This document shows positions 24,144 through 32,514 of a stretch of 42,861 nucleotides of DNA, one piece after another (the first letter of the stretch is position 1; the number at the start of each line of letters is the position of its first letter). The stretch is taken from assembly GCA_964437425.1 (NCBI GenBank), contig CAYTGO010000024.1:1-42861 (forward strand), given 5' to 3'. The notes below the pieces were generated by a model. That model saw nothing but the letters and a program-made list of their open reading frames with translations. It searched no databases and was not told the origin of the DNA. This DNA is from Scalindua sp964437425 (GTDB lineage: Bacteria; Planctomycetota; Brocadiia; Brocadiales; Scalinduaceae). Position numbers and translations under genes: made by a program.

Positions 24144-25049
24144 ATGAAAGAATATATTATTATGAAAGAATTACTCGGCGCTCCACTACATGAAATTATC
24201 AAATTCGAGGAGGAATACTATTCAATTTACGAAAAGAGATTAAGAAGACTCAATAAATGGAAACCAAAGGCTGAAAAAGCAAGTCTTCAGAAAGAATTTG
24301 ACCTAAGTATTGATCTGTCTGAAAAATCACATAAGATTGCGAAGGAAATTAAAAATGGCTATGACAAATTTAGGAGTCTTCTTCCAAAAAATGAGATAGA
24401 CTTAATCAGGAAATTCAAAATACCGAGTCCAGAAGATGCTAGAAATATGTTAAAGGATAAAAGTCATCCTAATTTAAATTATGAGGAAATTGACAAGATT
24501 CTTAATATTAATTTTGAAATGGCAAATGATATTTTAATCGAGACTTTTCAGAATACAGCTTTCAAGGAGTTGACAGTTGAAGATGCAATTTTAAAGAAAA
24601 AGCCAGATATTAGAGAAGTTGACAAAATTAGTGTTGCTACATATGTTGATCTTATTGCAAATTTCTATGAATCAACAATAATGCATTTAACAACTTGTAC
24701 AAAATTTGTGCAACTTGGAATGATATATAGAGGTATATTGTATACCAGCATTTTAGAGACTGAAGGAAATAAGTTAGATAAAAAAATACTATTTGATAAT
24801 CTAAAAGCTCTTGGCTTTGAAGCAGCAGGTTTTATTATTCCCGGCTTAGGAGCGATAAAAAAACTTATTGAATTAATTGATTACTTTTCAGATTCAGACC
24901 AAGAACCTGGACTTATAAGAGACTCTGGCTTTGTTAAGGAATTTTTAAACAGGTATACAAACGTGTTGAATGAATGGATTCTAATTGCAATTGCTCAGCG
25001 GGACGCAATTAACCAGAGCATGAAATCTATCAGAAAACTTATTGATTAA
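24144..25049 (+). CDS. unknown protein with glycine-rich hydrophobic segment
   Basis: 301 residues, Lys/Glu-rich and mostly helical. Residues about 20-75 look like a coiled coil. Near residue 234 is a hydrophobic, glycine-rich stretch (LGFEAAGFIIPGLGAIKKLI), like the membrane-inserting hairpins of some pore-forming effectors. Two start codons (24144 and 24162) begin a repeated ATGAAAGAATATATT / ATGAAAGAATTACT motif; neither has a clear ribosome site. No family recognised. It is very AT-rich, like its island neighbours. A toxin or effector role is a guess. Confidence 0.6.
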   Translation: MKEYIIMKELLGAPLHEIIKFEEEYYSIYEKRLRRLNKWKPKAEKASLQKEFDLSIDLSEKSHKIAKEIKNGYDKFRSLLPKNEIDLIRKFKIPSPEDARNMLKDKSHPNLNYEEIDKILNINFEMANDILIETFQNTAFKELTVEDAILKKKPDIREVDKISVATYVDLIANFYESTIMHLTTCTKFVQLGMIYRGILYTSILETEGNKLDKKILFDNLKALGFEAAGFIIPGLGAIKKLIELIDYFSDSDQEPGLIRDSGFVKEFLNRYTNVLNEWILIAIAQRDAINQSMKSIRKLID

Positions 25050-25407
25050 AAAAATATTATCAAATAATTGAGACCATTTTTTTATCATTCAGGTGTCCAA
25101 TATAAACTTCATTACTGTCAAGTAATTGTCAAGTAAGCAAATCAAGATCCCCATTCTGGCCTTAAGAGATGAATAAGTGACTAAGGTGAGCTAAAGTTTA
25201 AAGGATTGAATATTGTAGATTCTCTCCTAATAAACTGGCGGGCAGGGAAGATTGAAAAAAGACACTCACCGCGAAGTCGCAAAGAGCGCAAAGGTAAGAA
25301 ATAAATAATTGTAAATAAAGATATTATTTTTACTTGCATTAATGATTATGTGTGATAGCATCTACCTAGTTGGTTGTATTGTTGTTTAATTTGTATATGC
25401 GTATATG
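25050..25407. repeat. repeat spacer before the cold-shock gene
   Basis: It contains GTGACTAAGGTGAGCTAAAG and CTAAAGTTTAAAGG words (about 25170-25203), TAAACTGGCGGGCAGGG, a relic of the hairpin module (about 25225-25247), and CACTCACCGCGAAGTCGCAA with AGAGCGCAAAGG (about 25263-25290). It marks the right edge of the AT-rich island. Confidence 0.65.
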
Positions 25408-25442
25408 AAGGCTACAAGGTTTCCAATCTTGTGGCTTTTTTT
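25408..25442 (+). terminator. stem-loop with U-run before the cold-shock gene
   Basis: AAGGCTACAAG (25408-25418) pairs with CTTGTGGCTTT (25428-25438) and is followed by a T run. It lies about 25 bases before the ribosome site of the cold-shock gene, so it may be either the terminator of an upstream transcript or part of a temperature-sensitive 5' leader. Confidence 0.6.
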
Positions 25443-25485
25443 ATTTTTATAGCTTATTTACTTTATAAAGGGGGTGATTTTTATT

Positions 25486-25686
25486 ATGGAAAAAGGAACA
25501 GTTAAGTGGTTTAACGACTCAAAGGGCTTCGGTTTTATTACACCGGAAAACGGAGAAGATGTATTTGTTCACCATACCGCAATCCAGGCTGACGGCTTCA
25601 AAAGCCTTTCAGACGGAGACCAGGTAGAGTTCGAAACAGAACAGGGCGAAAAAGGCCTTAAAGCAGCAAATGTTGTCAAAATATAA
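25486..25686 (+). CDS. cold-shock protein (CspA family)
   Basis: 66 residues from ATG 25486; a GTG at 25474 lies within the AAAGGGGGTG ribosome site and is not the start. The single OB-fold carries the RNA-binding motifs KGFGFI (RNP-1) and DVFVHH (RNP-2), after MEKGTVKWFNDSKGFGF. It binds single-stranded RNA/DNA and acts as a chaperone in the cytoplasm. It is a single-gene unit between two stem-loops. It is flanked by repeat DNA, but its codon use looks more like the backbone genes than the island. Confidence 0.97.
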   Translation: MEKGTVKWFNDSKGFGFITPENGEDVFVHHTAIQADGFKSLSDGDQVEFETEQGEKGLKAANVVKI

Positions 25687-25801
25687 AAATATTATTAAGC
25701 ATACTAGTATATTTTTTGCCGTATAATTTATCGAAAGAAAGTTGTATTGATCAATTAATATAGAATAGTTGTAAAATATTATTATTATAACGATAACGTA
25801 C

Positions 25802-25841
25802 AAACCCTCGATATCCATTAAAAGGTATCGGGGGTTTTTTT
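25802..25841 (+). terminator. Rho-independent terminator after the cold-shock gene
   Basis: AAACCCTCGATATCC pairs with GGTATCGGGGGTTT (25824-25837), loop ATTAAAA, followed by a run of T. It is a textbook intrinsic terminator. Confidence 0.85.
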
Positions 25842-26019
25842 ATTGCTACAGATAAAAGAATCTTAACGCAGAGGCGCGAAGAGCGCAAAGGAAAGAAAAC
25901 AGATAATTTTAGCTTTTAATTTTAGGCACTTTAGTTCACTTTAGGCATTTTACACTTCCCGCCTAACAGACCACCACAACTTTAGTCACTTCAAACTTTA
26001 GTTCACTTTAAACTTTCCT
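25842..26019. repeat. repeat modules after the cold-shock gene
   Basis: CTTAACGCAGAGGCGCGAAG and AGCGCAAAGG, followed by GGCACTTTAGTTCACTTTAG words, half of the CCCGCC module (about 25957), and more CACTTTAG-type words right up to the metallophosphoesterase stop. Confidence 0.75.
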
Positions 26020-26973
26020 TTAATCCCGTTGTAGTTTCAATATCAACAGTTCTCCCTGCGTGTTGAATCTGACAGGGATGCCGGATGTTCCGACACCGCA
26101 ATTTGTGACTCCCTGCATATTACGGTATTGCCAGTAACCTCTATAGAATTCTTTCCCACGATTCAGATGTTTGATTATAGGAGTACCTTCCGGTAAACAA
26201 ACCTGTCCACCATGGGTGTGTCCGCATAGATAGAGATTGATTCCCATCTTCTCAGCAAGATCATATATTTCAGGTGAGTGTACGAGTGCAATAGAGAAAT
26301 CATGTCCTGATTTCTCCAGAGCGTGCATGGCCTGGTCAGTATAATAGTAGTGGACATCATCTGTTCCTATAAACTGTATACTATCACTGCCCTTGCTCAG
26401 CCTGTAATCTTCGTTAATTAGCATCCTGATTCCCAGACCTTCCATTGGTGCTACCATATGGCATGTGTCGTGATTACCAAGTATTCCAATGAATCCATGA
26501 CGTGTTTTGATACCTTCTGTTATCTTTCTTAAACTCTCGATAGCGCTGTTTATCGGGACATGAATTCCTTCCAGGTAATCTCCAGTGATGACACAGATAT
26601 CTACTTCGCGGTTGTTAAGCTGTTTTAGTATAATGTCCTCTAGTTCCGGTATGCAGCCAAAATGAAAATCGGAAAGATGCAGGATTGTAAAGGATTCAAA
26701 CTTCGAGGGAAGATCAGGAAATCTCAAATCGAGTTCACGTAATACGATATTTTCCGCATTATTGCATCCTCCCTTATATTTGCCAACCAGCTTAAGGAGA
26801 ACCCTGAATACCCTTAGAAAGAACATTAACAGATACCAGTGATGATGGCTCTTTCCACCGTATCTTTTACTTTTCATATTCTCAGTTTCCATCCAGAAAC
26901 GGTTCGCTGCCCAGATAGTACGCTGATTAATCAATCTATCATCTGTTATTATGTTGTCCGTAATGTTTGTCAT
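26020..26973 (-). CDS. metallophosphoesterase (calcineurin-like), membrane-associated
   Basis: Up to 317 residues. All five metallophosphoesterase motifs are seen: HLSDFHFG, ITGDYLEG, GNHDTCH, the His in ALVHSPEIY and GHTHGGQVCLP. The family includes YkuE/UDP-diacylglucosamine-pyrophosphatase-like hydrolases. Before the fold, residues about 45-65 form a hydrophobic segment (WYLLMFFLRVFRVLLKLV) that may anchor it to the membrane. The annotated first ATG lies inside a GTCATTAGTCAATTGTC repeat and has no ribosome site; Met28 or Met33 may be the real start. The small membrane-protein gene lies upstream on the same strand. Confidence 0.88.
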   Translation of the reverse strand: MTNITDNIITDDRLINQRTIWAANRFWMETENMKSKRYGGKSHHHWYLLMFFLRVFRVLLKLVGKYKGGCNNAENIVLRELDLRFPDLPSKFESFTILHLSDFHFGCIPELEDIILKQLNNREVDICVITGDYLEGIHVPINSAIESLRKITEGIKTRHGFIGILGNHDTCHMVAPMEGLGIRMLINEDYRLSKGSDSIQFIGTDDVHYYYTDQAMHALEKSGHDFSIALVHSPEIYDLAEKMGINLYLCGHTHGGQVCLPEGTPIIKHLNRGKEFYRGYWQYRNMQGVTNCGVGTSGIPVRFNTQGELLILKLQRD

Positions 26974-27035
26974 TAGTCAATTGTCATTAGTGCCTGTCAT
27001 TCGTAATTCGTAAATCTCAAATCGTCAATCTAAAA

Positions 27036-27278
27036 CTACCGTTTTGTGCTTGCAATATAGATAAGCAGGATGATGATGACTGCGATGTTGATAGTAAGGA
27101 TAATCGCAACTTGTGATAGCGGATCTGATAATGACAGTAGCCCGGCAAGCAGGGATTGTGAAGTGTGATGGACCTTCCAGTAAGCGTAGGTATCGACCAC
27201 TATCAAAGGTAAAATAATCAATTTTACGAATGTTCCGAATACAGTACGTTTTTTGCCTCGTCTTTTTATTGCAGCCAT
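27036..27278 (-). CDS. small two-helix membrane protein, unknown
   Basis: 80 residues. A basic N-terminus (MAAIKRRGKKR) precedes two hydrophobic stretches: VKLIILPLIVVDTYAYW and VAIILTINIAVIIILLIYI. GGAG lies ten bases before the ATG. It is about 60 bases upstream of the metallophosphoesterase on the same strand, perhaps in one transcript. A second frame (27025-27294) overlaps and looks like a shadow. No family known. Confidence 0.55.
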   Translation of the reverse strand: MAAIKRRGKKRTVFGTFVKLIILPLIVVDTYAYWKVHHTSQSLLAGLLSLSDPLSQVAIILTINIAVIIILLIYIASTKR

Positions 27279-27723
27279 TTAGTAAATTCTCCATTGAGCA
27301 ATACCATGCATGGGATTATAATAAATATTCTCACACGAAGCCACAACGAACACAAAGTATAAATAAGTGAGCTAAAGTTTAAAGTGAACTAAAGTGACTA
27401 AAGTTAATGACTGATCAAATCCAAATGCCAAAGCCCAAAACCCCAATGAAATCCAAAATCAAAAATCCAAAAGAATGGTAAATGTAAAGCAAAAGAAAAG
27501 GAGAATATCGAATATCGAACAAGGAAGGTTGAATATTAAAGTGAAAAGACATTTAGCCACGGATTTACACTGATAAAACACGGATTTCAAGAATTAATGA
27601 ATAAAGGATTTTAGAAGACTAATAACAAATACGAAAAAGATTTTTTGCTTCATTTTTTTAAATATTTTTTCTTAGTGGCCTTTGTGACTTTGTGTGATTA
27701 TTATTTTTATTTATGTTAAAATC
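27279..27723. repeat. longest ordered chain of repeat modules
   Basis: In one orientation come TCACACGAAGCCACAACGAA, CACAAAGTATAAATAAGTGA, CTAAAGTTTAAAGTGAACTA, TTAATGACTGATCAAATCC, CAAAACCCCAATGAAATCC, AATATCGAACAAGGAAGG, GTGAAAAGACATTTAGCC and ACGGATTTACACTGATAAAA. Other spacers in the window hold subsets of this chain in the same relative order. No gene is seen. Confidence 0.75.
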
Positions 27724-28326
27724 ATGAGTAAATCAAAACAGGAAAGATGTTTGCAGTGCCGGTTAGTAGTTCCAGAGTGTATTTGTAGTGATATTACCCC
27801 TTTCCGGACAGAGCATAGATTGACCTTGCTGACAAATAAACGAGAAGAGCATATCCACTCTAACACCGGAAGGCTGCTTAGATTAATGCTGGAAAATAAC
27901 TCCCTTATTTATATAGGGGAAAAGGGGTGGGAGGATAAAATTGAATATGAAATAGCCAGGAGTGAATACACGCCGGTTATCTTTTTTCCGGTAACACCTT
28001 TCAGTGATGGGCAGGAGATTGTCAAAGAGAAGGGAAAACCACTGAATATTATTGTTCTTGATACTAATTGGAGCAGTGCAAGGAGATGGCTCTACAAGAT
28101 TGGGTCTATGGAAATAAAGAAAATCGGATTAAGGACTGTACCACCTTCAAAATATTACCTGAGGAAGCAACCTAAGAAAGAGAACTTATGTACATTTCAG
28201 GCAGTTGTTTCGTTACTGGAGGAGCTTGAAACAGGAAATTCCGAATCAGCCACTTCCCACATGAATGAAATGTTTGACTTATGGGTAAAATCCATGGCCA
28301 AAGAGAGAGGATTGACTTTTCCTTAG
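27724..28326 (+). CDS. DTW-domain protein (tRNA-uridine aminocarboxypropyltransferase family)
   Basis: 200 residues from the ATG at 27724; the preceding codons from 27694 are unlikely to be translated. The N-terminal cysteine motif CLQCRLVVPECIC can bind zinc. The DTW core is IIVLDTNWSSARRW (Asp-Thr-x-Trp), and the later YYLRKQPKKENLCTFQA matches the YxLRxxPxxxxLST motif of the family. Members modify U to acp3U in tRNA. It stands alone, with repeat DNA on both sides. It has no strong ribosome site. Confidence 0.85.
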   Translation: MSKSKQERCLQCRLVVPECICSDITPFRTEHRLTLLTNKREEHIHSNTGRLLRLMLENNSLIYIGEKGWEDKIEYEIARSEYTPVIFFPVTPFSDGQEIVKEKGKPLNIIVLDTNWSSARRWLYKIGSMEIKKIGLRTVPPSKYYLRKQPKKENLCTFQAVVSLLEELETGNSESATSHMNEMFDLWVKSMAKERGLTFP

Positions 28327-28660
28327 ATAGAAAACAGAGAATTCATCACACGAAGACACGAAGAACACAAAGTATAAATAAGTGAGCTAAAGTTTAAAGT
28401 TAATGACTGATCAAATCCAAATGTCAAAGCTCAAATGCCAAATCAATGCTTAAAGATTAAATGAGTAAATGAAAGGCAAAGGATTTTATCCGCTAAGGAA
28501 AACAGGTCTCCTGGGGTGACCCTGTTAGATAGCTCTAGATCCGACTCAGTCGGGAAACTCAGGAGAAAAACAGAGAATTTTAGCTTTTAATTTTAGGCAC
28601 TTTAGTTCACTTTAGGCACTTCAAACTTTTGCTTTAACCACACTTGTAATCCTGTCTAAA
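28327..28660. repeat. inverted copy of the 927-1096 repeat region
   Basis: It contains CACACGAAGACACGAAGAAC, GTGAGCTAAAGTTTAAAGT and GATCAAATCC words, then a near-identical inverted counterpart of the CCCGACTGAGTCGG module at 946, including CTGTTAGATAGCTCTAGATC. The copy here has about 24 extra bases (CTTAGCGGATAAAATCC region, read on the minus strand). Overall about 170-200 bases match the 927-1096 segment, in inverted orientation. Confidence 0.8.
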
Positions 28661-29329
28661 TTACTCTGCAAGTGAGAATCGTATGTATTTGATTATTCGA
28701 TTATCGGCAAGATGCTTTCTCTCATAATTAGTTTTGATGTAGAGATCTTCATGTCGTTCATCATTATCATGGACGTCATCGATCTTCTCTTCAACTGCAC
28801 ATCTGTTGTCCCTTAACGATCTGAGACTGAATTCGAATAGGGGGGTTGAGTCAGTCTTCAGGTGTATTGTCGCTCCCGCCCTTGTCACCTGTTTATAGGC
28901 TTCCAGATAACGGGTAGCAGTCAGCCTTTTATTAGAGCTGCCATTCTTCAGGAAAGGGTCAGGGAAGGTTATCCATATTTCTCCGATCTCTCCTTCTGCA
29001 AAATAGTGAGCGAGGTTCAGTATCTCTATACGGAGGAAAGCCACGTTAGTGAGGCCACGCTCCTGAGCGGCAACACATCCTGACCACAGGCGTGGGCCTT
29101 TCATATCAATGCCGATAAAATTTCTATCAGGGTGTTTCTCTGCAAGTGCAACAGTATAATCACCCTTGCCGCACGCCAGCTCAAGGGTTATCGGATTGTC
29201 ATTCTTGAAATGATCCTTTGCCCAGGTTCCGCGAAGTCGAAAGTCTTCCTGCTCCGGTTGATCTGTAAATTGTATGAGATTGTCAAATCCCTCAAGTTCT
29301 TCTAATCTCCATAGTTTCTTTCTACCCAC
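28661..29329 (-). CDS. trmB: tRNA (guanine-N7)-methyltransferase TrmB
   Basis: 222 residues. The SAM-binding region LELACGKGDYTVALAEKHPD is followed by the Asp in FIGIDMKGPRLW, then motif WITFPDPFLKN (the usual FPDPW-type active site) and the C-terminal TNYERKHL, which matches the T-x-YE motif of the family. It makes m7G46 in tRNA. It is short but complete. It probably begins a group of minus-strand genes, although about 140 bases separate it from the upstream gene region. Confidence 0.95.
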   Translation of the reverse strand: MGRKKLWRLEELEGFDNLIQFTDQPEQEDFRLRGTWAKDHFKNDNPITLELACGKGDYTVALAEKHPDRNFIGIDMKGPRLWSGCVAAQERGLTNVAFLRIEILNLAHYFAEGEIGEIWITFPDPFLKNGSSNKRLTATRYLEAYKQVTRAGATIHLKTDSTPLFEFSLRSLRDNRCAVEEKIDDVHDNDERHEDLYIKTNYERKHLADNRIIKYIRFSLAE

Positions 29330-29467
29330 AGCTACAACTCCAATTAATAATTATGAATTCTCACACGAAGCCACAAAGAACACAAAGGGGAAAGGCTCTT
29401 ATTTTTTGTTTTTTGCTTTTCTGCTTTACAATAGCCAATCTACAATATTAAATCTTCAATCGTAAAG

Positions 29468-30055
29468 TCACCTGTTTTGTGGTAAGGTTGTTTTTAATCT
29501 TATCAGGGCGAGTTTTTTGAGAACAGGGTCTTTCCACTGCCGCCACTCTTCATATTCCATATGTGGGAACAGTGTTGTGAATGCTTCGTGGATTCCTGGA
29601 GACAAGCTATTCGCTTCATCACTGCTTGAGACTGCTGTTGTTAAACGCCCGTCTTTGACTATCAGATACCATCTCCTGTTTTTCCTCTCAAACCAGAGGA
29701 CAAATGGATTTTGGTAACTGTTTTCCTTTGATCTTTCCCACCCGGATAGTATTATCTTCGCAGTACCCATTCCATTCTCAATATACAGATCTGCAGATTT
29801 ATACAGGTGCCAGTTTATATGTTTGTACGGGTTTGACATGTTGGCCGGCAGGATACTGTTTTCCTCCAGAATTTTAATAATATCATCCTGGTGCTTTTCA
29901 ACTAACTTCTTGAACTCTGCTGCCGCAACCCTGTCAATGCTCTCTACGACAGAGTTATTAGATACTTCCACTGGTGTCTGTTCACCCTGCCCACAGCCTA
30001 ATGCGGTGATTACCAGCAGGAAAACTGAAATACTATATATTATTTTATTCTTCAT
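29468..30055 (-). CDS. putative lipoprotein, unknown
   Basis: 195 residues. Signal peptide MKNKIIYSISVFLLVITALG with the lipid-modified Cys in ALGC (residue 21). The mature part has a helical region (AAEFKKLVEKHQDDIIKILEEN) and a beta-rich region (GTAKIILSGWERSKENSYQN, FVLWFERKNRRWYLIV). No family recognised. It lies downstream of the ABC exporter gene (101 bases) on the same strand. Confidence 0.7.
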   Translation of the reverse strand: MKNKIIYSISVFLLVITALGCGQGEQTPVEVSNNSVVESIDRVAAAEFKKLVEKHQDDIIKILEENSILPANMSNPYKHINWHLYKSADLYIENGMGTAKIILSGWERSKENSYQNPFVLWFERKNRRWYLIVKDGRLTTAVSSSDEANSLSPGIHEAFTTLFPHMEYEEWRQWKDPVLKKLALIRLKTTLPQNR

Positions 30056-30156
30056 ATTGTTTATATATAATTTGGGAATTTAAGGATTAATCATTTAAAT
30101 CGTCATTCGAGATTCCTTGTTCGATATTCTACATTCGCTTTACTTTTGCTTTACTG

Positions 30157-32190
30157 TCACGGCCATTTCTTCTCTTGTGTGGGTTCGTCAAGTTCTGTAA
30201 ACTGCTCTTCCTCTGTTACCACGGGTTCCGCTTCGTCCGGTTCTAATTCATCCGGCTTCGGGCTTCGCATCTCATCTGCGTTAAACTGCATCTCAAATAG
30301 TTTTTTGTACAATCCACCTTTAGTCAGAAGTTCCTGGTGATGTCCGGTCTCAACGATCTTCCCTTTATCTAAAACAACGATCAGGTCAGCGTGCAGGATC
30401 GTTGATAGCCTGTGAGCTATTACGAACGTGGTACGGTCTTTAACCAGACGGTAGATGGCATTCTGAATAAGCTGTTCGGTCTCTGTGTCCACGGAAGAGG
30501 TAGCTTCGTCCAGGATCAGTATTCGTGGATTTGCAAGGATGGCACGCGCAATGGCGATCCGCTGTTTCTGTCCACCGGAGAGTTTTACTCCACGTTCGCC
30601 TATCAGGGAGTCGTACCCTTTTGACAGTTCAACAATAAATTCGTGGGCATTCGCTGCCTTTGCTGCCGCCTCTATCTCTTCATCAGATGCGTCAGAGCGG
30701 GCGTAGGCGATGTTGACTTTCACAGTATCGTTAAAAAGAAAAGTTTCCTGGAGCACCATGGCCGTCTGCTTTCTTAGGGACTGAAGTTTGACATCCTTTA
30801 TGTTGTGATCGTCAATAATAATATCTCCCTTACTCGGATCGTAAAATCTGGGTATCAGGTTCGTAAGAGTCGTCTTACCGCTTCCACTGGGCCCCACAAA
30901 GGCGATCATCTGCCCCGGCAGTGCTTTTATATTAATATCACTCAGAACTTCCGGATCCTCGTTATACATAAAGTGAACATTCTTGAATTCCACTGTACCT
31001 TGTACCTTAGGTAAATCGACAGCATTGGGTGCGTCCTTTAATTCAGCAGGTGTATCCAGCACTTCGAAGACACGTTCGGTGGATGCAATAGCACGTTGTA
31101 TCTGATTATAAAACCGTGTTACTCCTGTAATGGGGCCATACATCCTCTGCAGGTAAGGGAAAAATATGACGAAAGTACCGGCGGAGAGCTGACCCTGCAG
31201 AACCTTATAACCACCAAAGCAGATCACTACTACAGCTCCCACTTCGGTAATCAGGTCTACTGCAGGCCGCAATGTATGAACCAGTCTTAATATGCGGACA
31301 TGTAAAAAGTAGTTCTCATAATTTTTCTCTTTGAACCGTTCTAACTCCTCAGGCTCTTTTGCAAAACTGGCAATGACGCGGATACCGGAAATGTTGTCCT
31401 GGATCAATGCGTTAAGGTCACCGGTTTTCTGTCTGAGGGAACGGAAGATTTTACGTATCCTTTTCCCAAAATTATAGGTACAGAGAGAGATAAATGGACA
31501 GACAAACAGCACGATTGATGTAAGCTGCCAATCGAGTTTCATACAGAAATAAATTATCCATGCGAATTTAAACATGTCCGTTATAAATGTAATGACCGGG
31601 CCGGCAATCGCCTGTTCCAGTGAATTTACATCGTTCATAAGGCGGCTCATAATGTCGCCGGTTTTATTGTTTTCGAAATAGTTTAATGGAAATCGCTGGA
31701 TGTGGCTGTAGAGCTGATTCCGCAGATCATACACAAGCCTTTGACCCAGCTCAGTCGTAATATAGCCATGGGCCATGGTAATCCCGCTACCGAAGGAATG
31801 CATTACCAGAAAACTGGCACCGAGAAATATAAGCATAAAAATTGTCGAATTATTATCCTCAAACCAGCGGTCATGAACATAGTCAGAAGCTGTTAACAGT
31901 GGTTTTGACATGGGGATAGGGCTTGCATTTTCATCTGCCAGTCTGTCACTGCTATCATCACCGGTTTGCAGGCTGACTTGCTGATTGGTTTCTGTGGGGT
32001 GTATTATTCGGTCTGCTATCTGGATTTCGTCTACAACAATTCCAAGAATCTGTATTGGAAGGACCGCAATACATGCGCTGATTGCAGAAAGGACCAAGAT
32101 TATCACAGTCCTGCGCCAGTAGGGGATCAGATAGCATAGCAGCCTGAAATACGTGCCACTATTGGATGTGCTCTTTTGCGTGTTATTCAT
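30157..32190 (-). CDS. ABC exporter, MsbA/multidrug type (fused membrane and ATPase domains)
   Basis: 677 residues. The N-terminal six-helix membrane domain is followed by an ATPase with Walker A GPSGSGKTT, Q-loop VLQETFLFN, signature LSGGQKQR, Walker B ILILDEATSS and the H-loop AHRLST. This is a half-transporter that works as a homodimer in the inner membrane, exporting lipid, peptide or drug substrates. An unusual hydrophilic insert of about 70 residues sits between the first two membrane helices, and the C-terminus is extended with an acidic, proline-rich tail (PKPDELEPDEAEPVVTEE). Substrate unknown. Confidence 0.95.
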   Translation of the reverse strand: MNNTQKSTSNSGTYFRLLCYLIPYWRRTVIILVLSAISACIAVLPIQILGIVVDEIQIADRIIHPTETNQQVSLQTGDDSSDRLADENASPIPMSKPLLTASDYVHDRWFEDNNSTIFMLIFLGASFLVMHSFGSGITMAHGYITTELGQRLVYDLRNQLYSHIQRFPLNYFENNKTGDIMSRLMNDVNSLEQAIAGPVITFITDMFKFAWIIYFCMKLDWQLTSIVLFVCPFISLCTYNFGKRIRKIFRSLRQKTGDLNALIQDNISGIRVIASFAKEPEELERFKEKNYENYFLHVRILRLVHTLRPAVDLITEVGAVVVICFGGYKVLQGQLSAGTFVIFFPYLQRMYGPITGVTRFYNQIQRAIASTERVFEVLDTPAELKDAPNAVDLPKVQGTVEFKNVHFMYNEDPEVLSDINIKALPGQMIAFVGPSGSGKTTLTNLIPRFYDPSKGDIIIDDHNIKDVKLQSLRKQTAMVLQETFLFNDTVKVNIAYARSDASDEEIEAAAKAANAHEFIVELSKGYDSLIGERGVKLSGGQKQRIAIARAILANPRILILDEATSSVDTETEQLIQNAIYRLVKDRTTFVIAHRLSTILHADLIVVLDKGKIVETGHHQELLTKGGLYKKLFEMQFNADEMRSPKPDELEPDEAEPVVTEEEQFTELDEPTQEKKWP

Positions 32191-32514
32191 GTATTGTATA
32201 AGTGACTAAAGTGTAAAATGCCTACCTGCCCGCCAGTCTGTTAGGCGGGAAGTGCCTAAAAGGTCTGTCCTCAATAAGCAGAGAAAGAGATGCAAAATTT
32301 GACTACCCCATTTCCCCTCCTTCGCAAGGAGGGGATTAAGGGGTGGTTTTTCTCTGCTTATTGGGCAATTACTAACTTACATAATACTAAATAAGTATCA
32401 AATGGACAATGTCATTTAAGAGATTTATCTTTATATATTTAGTTCAAAGGGTAAAATTAATAGTCTGTTTTTACATACAACATTTCAAATTCATTTCTTT
32501 CAAGGAGATATATA
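32191..32514. other. divergent spacer between the ABC exporter and mdh
   Basis: It holds a GTGACTAAAGTG word, a CCCGCC/GGCGGG hairpin (about 32225-32250) and the nested palindrome at 32272-32363. The last 150 bases are AT-rich, with a good AAGGAG ribosome site before mdh. Confidence 0.7.
32272..32363. mobile_element. 92-bp nested palindrome, MITE-like
   Basis: The outer 15-base arms CAATAAGCAGAGAAA and TTTCTCTGCTTATTG are perfect inverted repeats. Inside are ACCCC/GGGGT and the perfect stem CCCCTCCTT/AAGGAGGGG (32314-32322 and 32326-32334). Terminal inverted repeats of a short non-coding element are typical of MITEs. It does not resemble the other spacer modules. No other copy is seen in the window. 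No clear target duplication is visible. Confidence 0.7.

Noticed and set aside
25408..25485. Riboswitch in front of the cold-shock gene
   Set aside because: Only one simple stem with a T run is seen; there is no conserved aptamer-like architecture, so it is listed as a terminator-like stem only.
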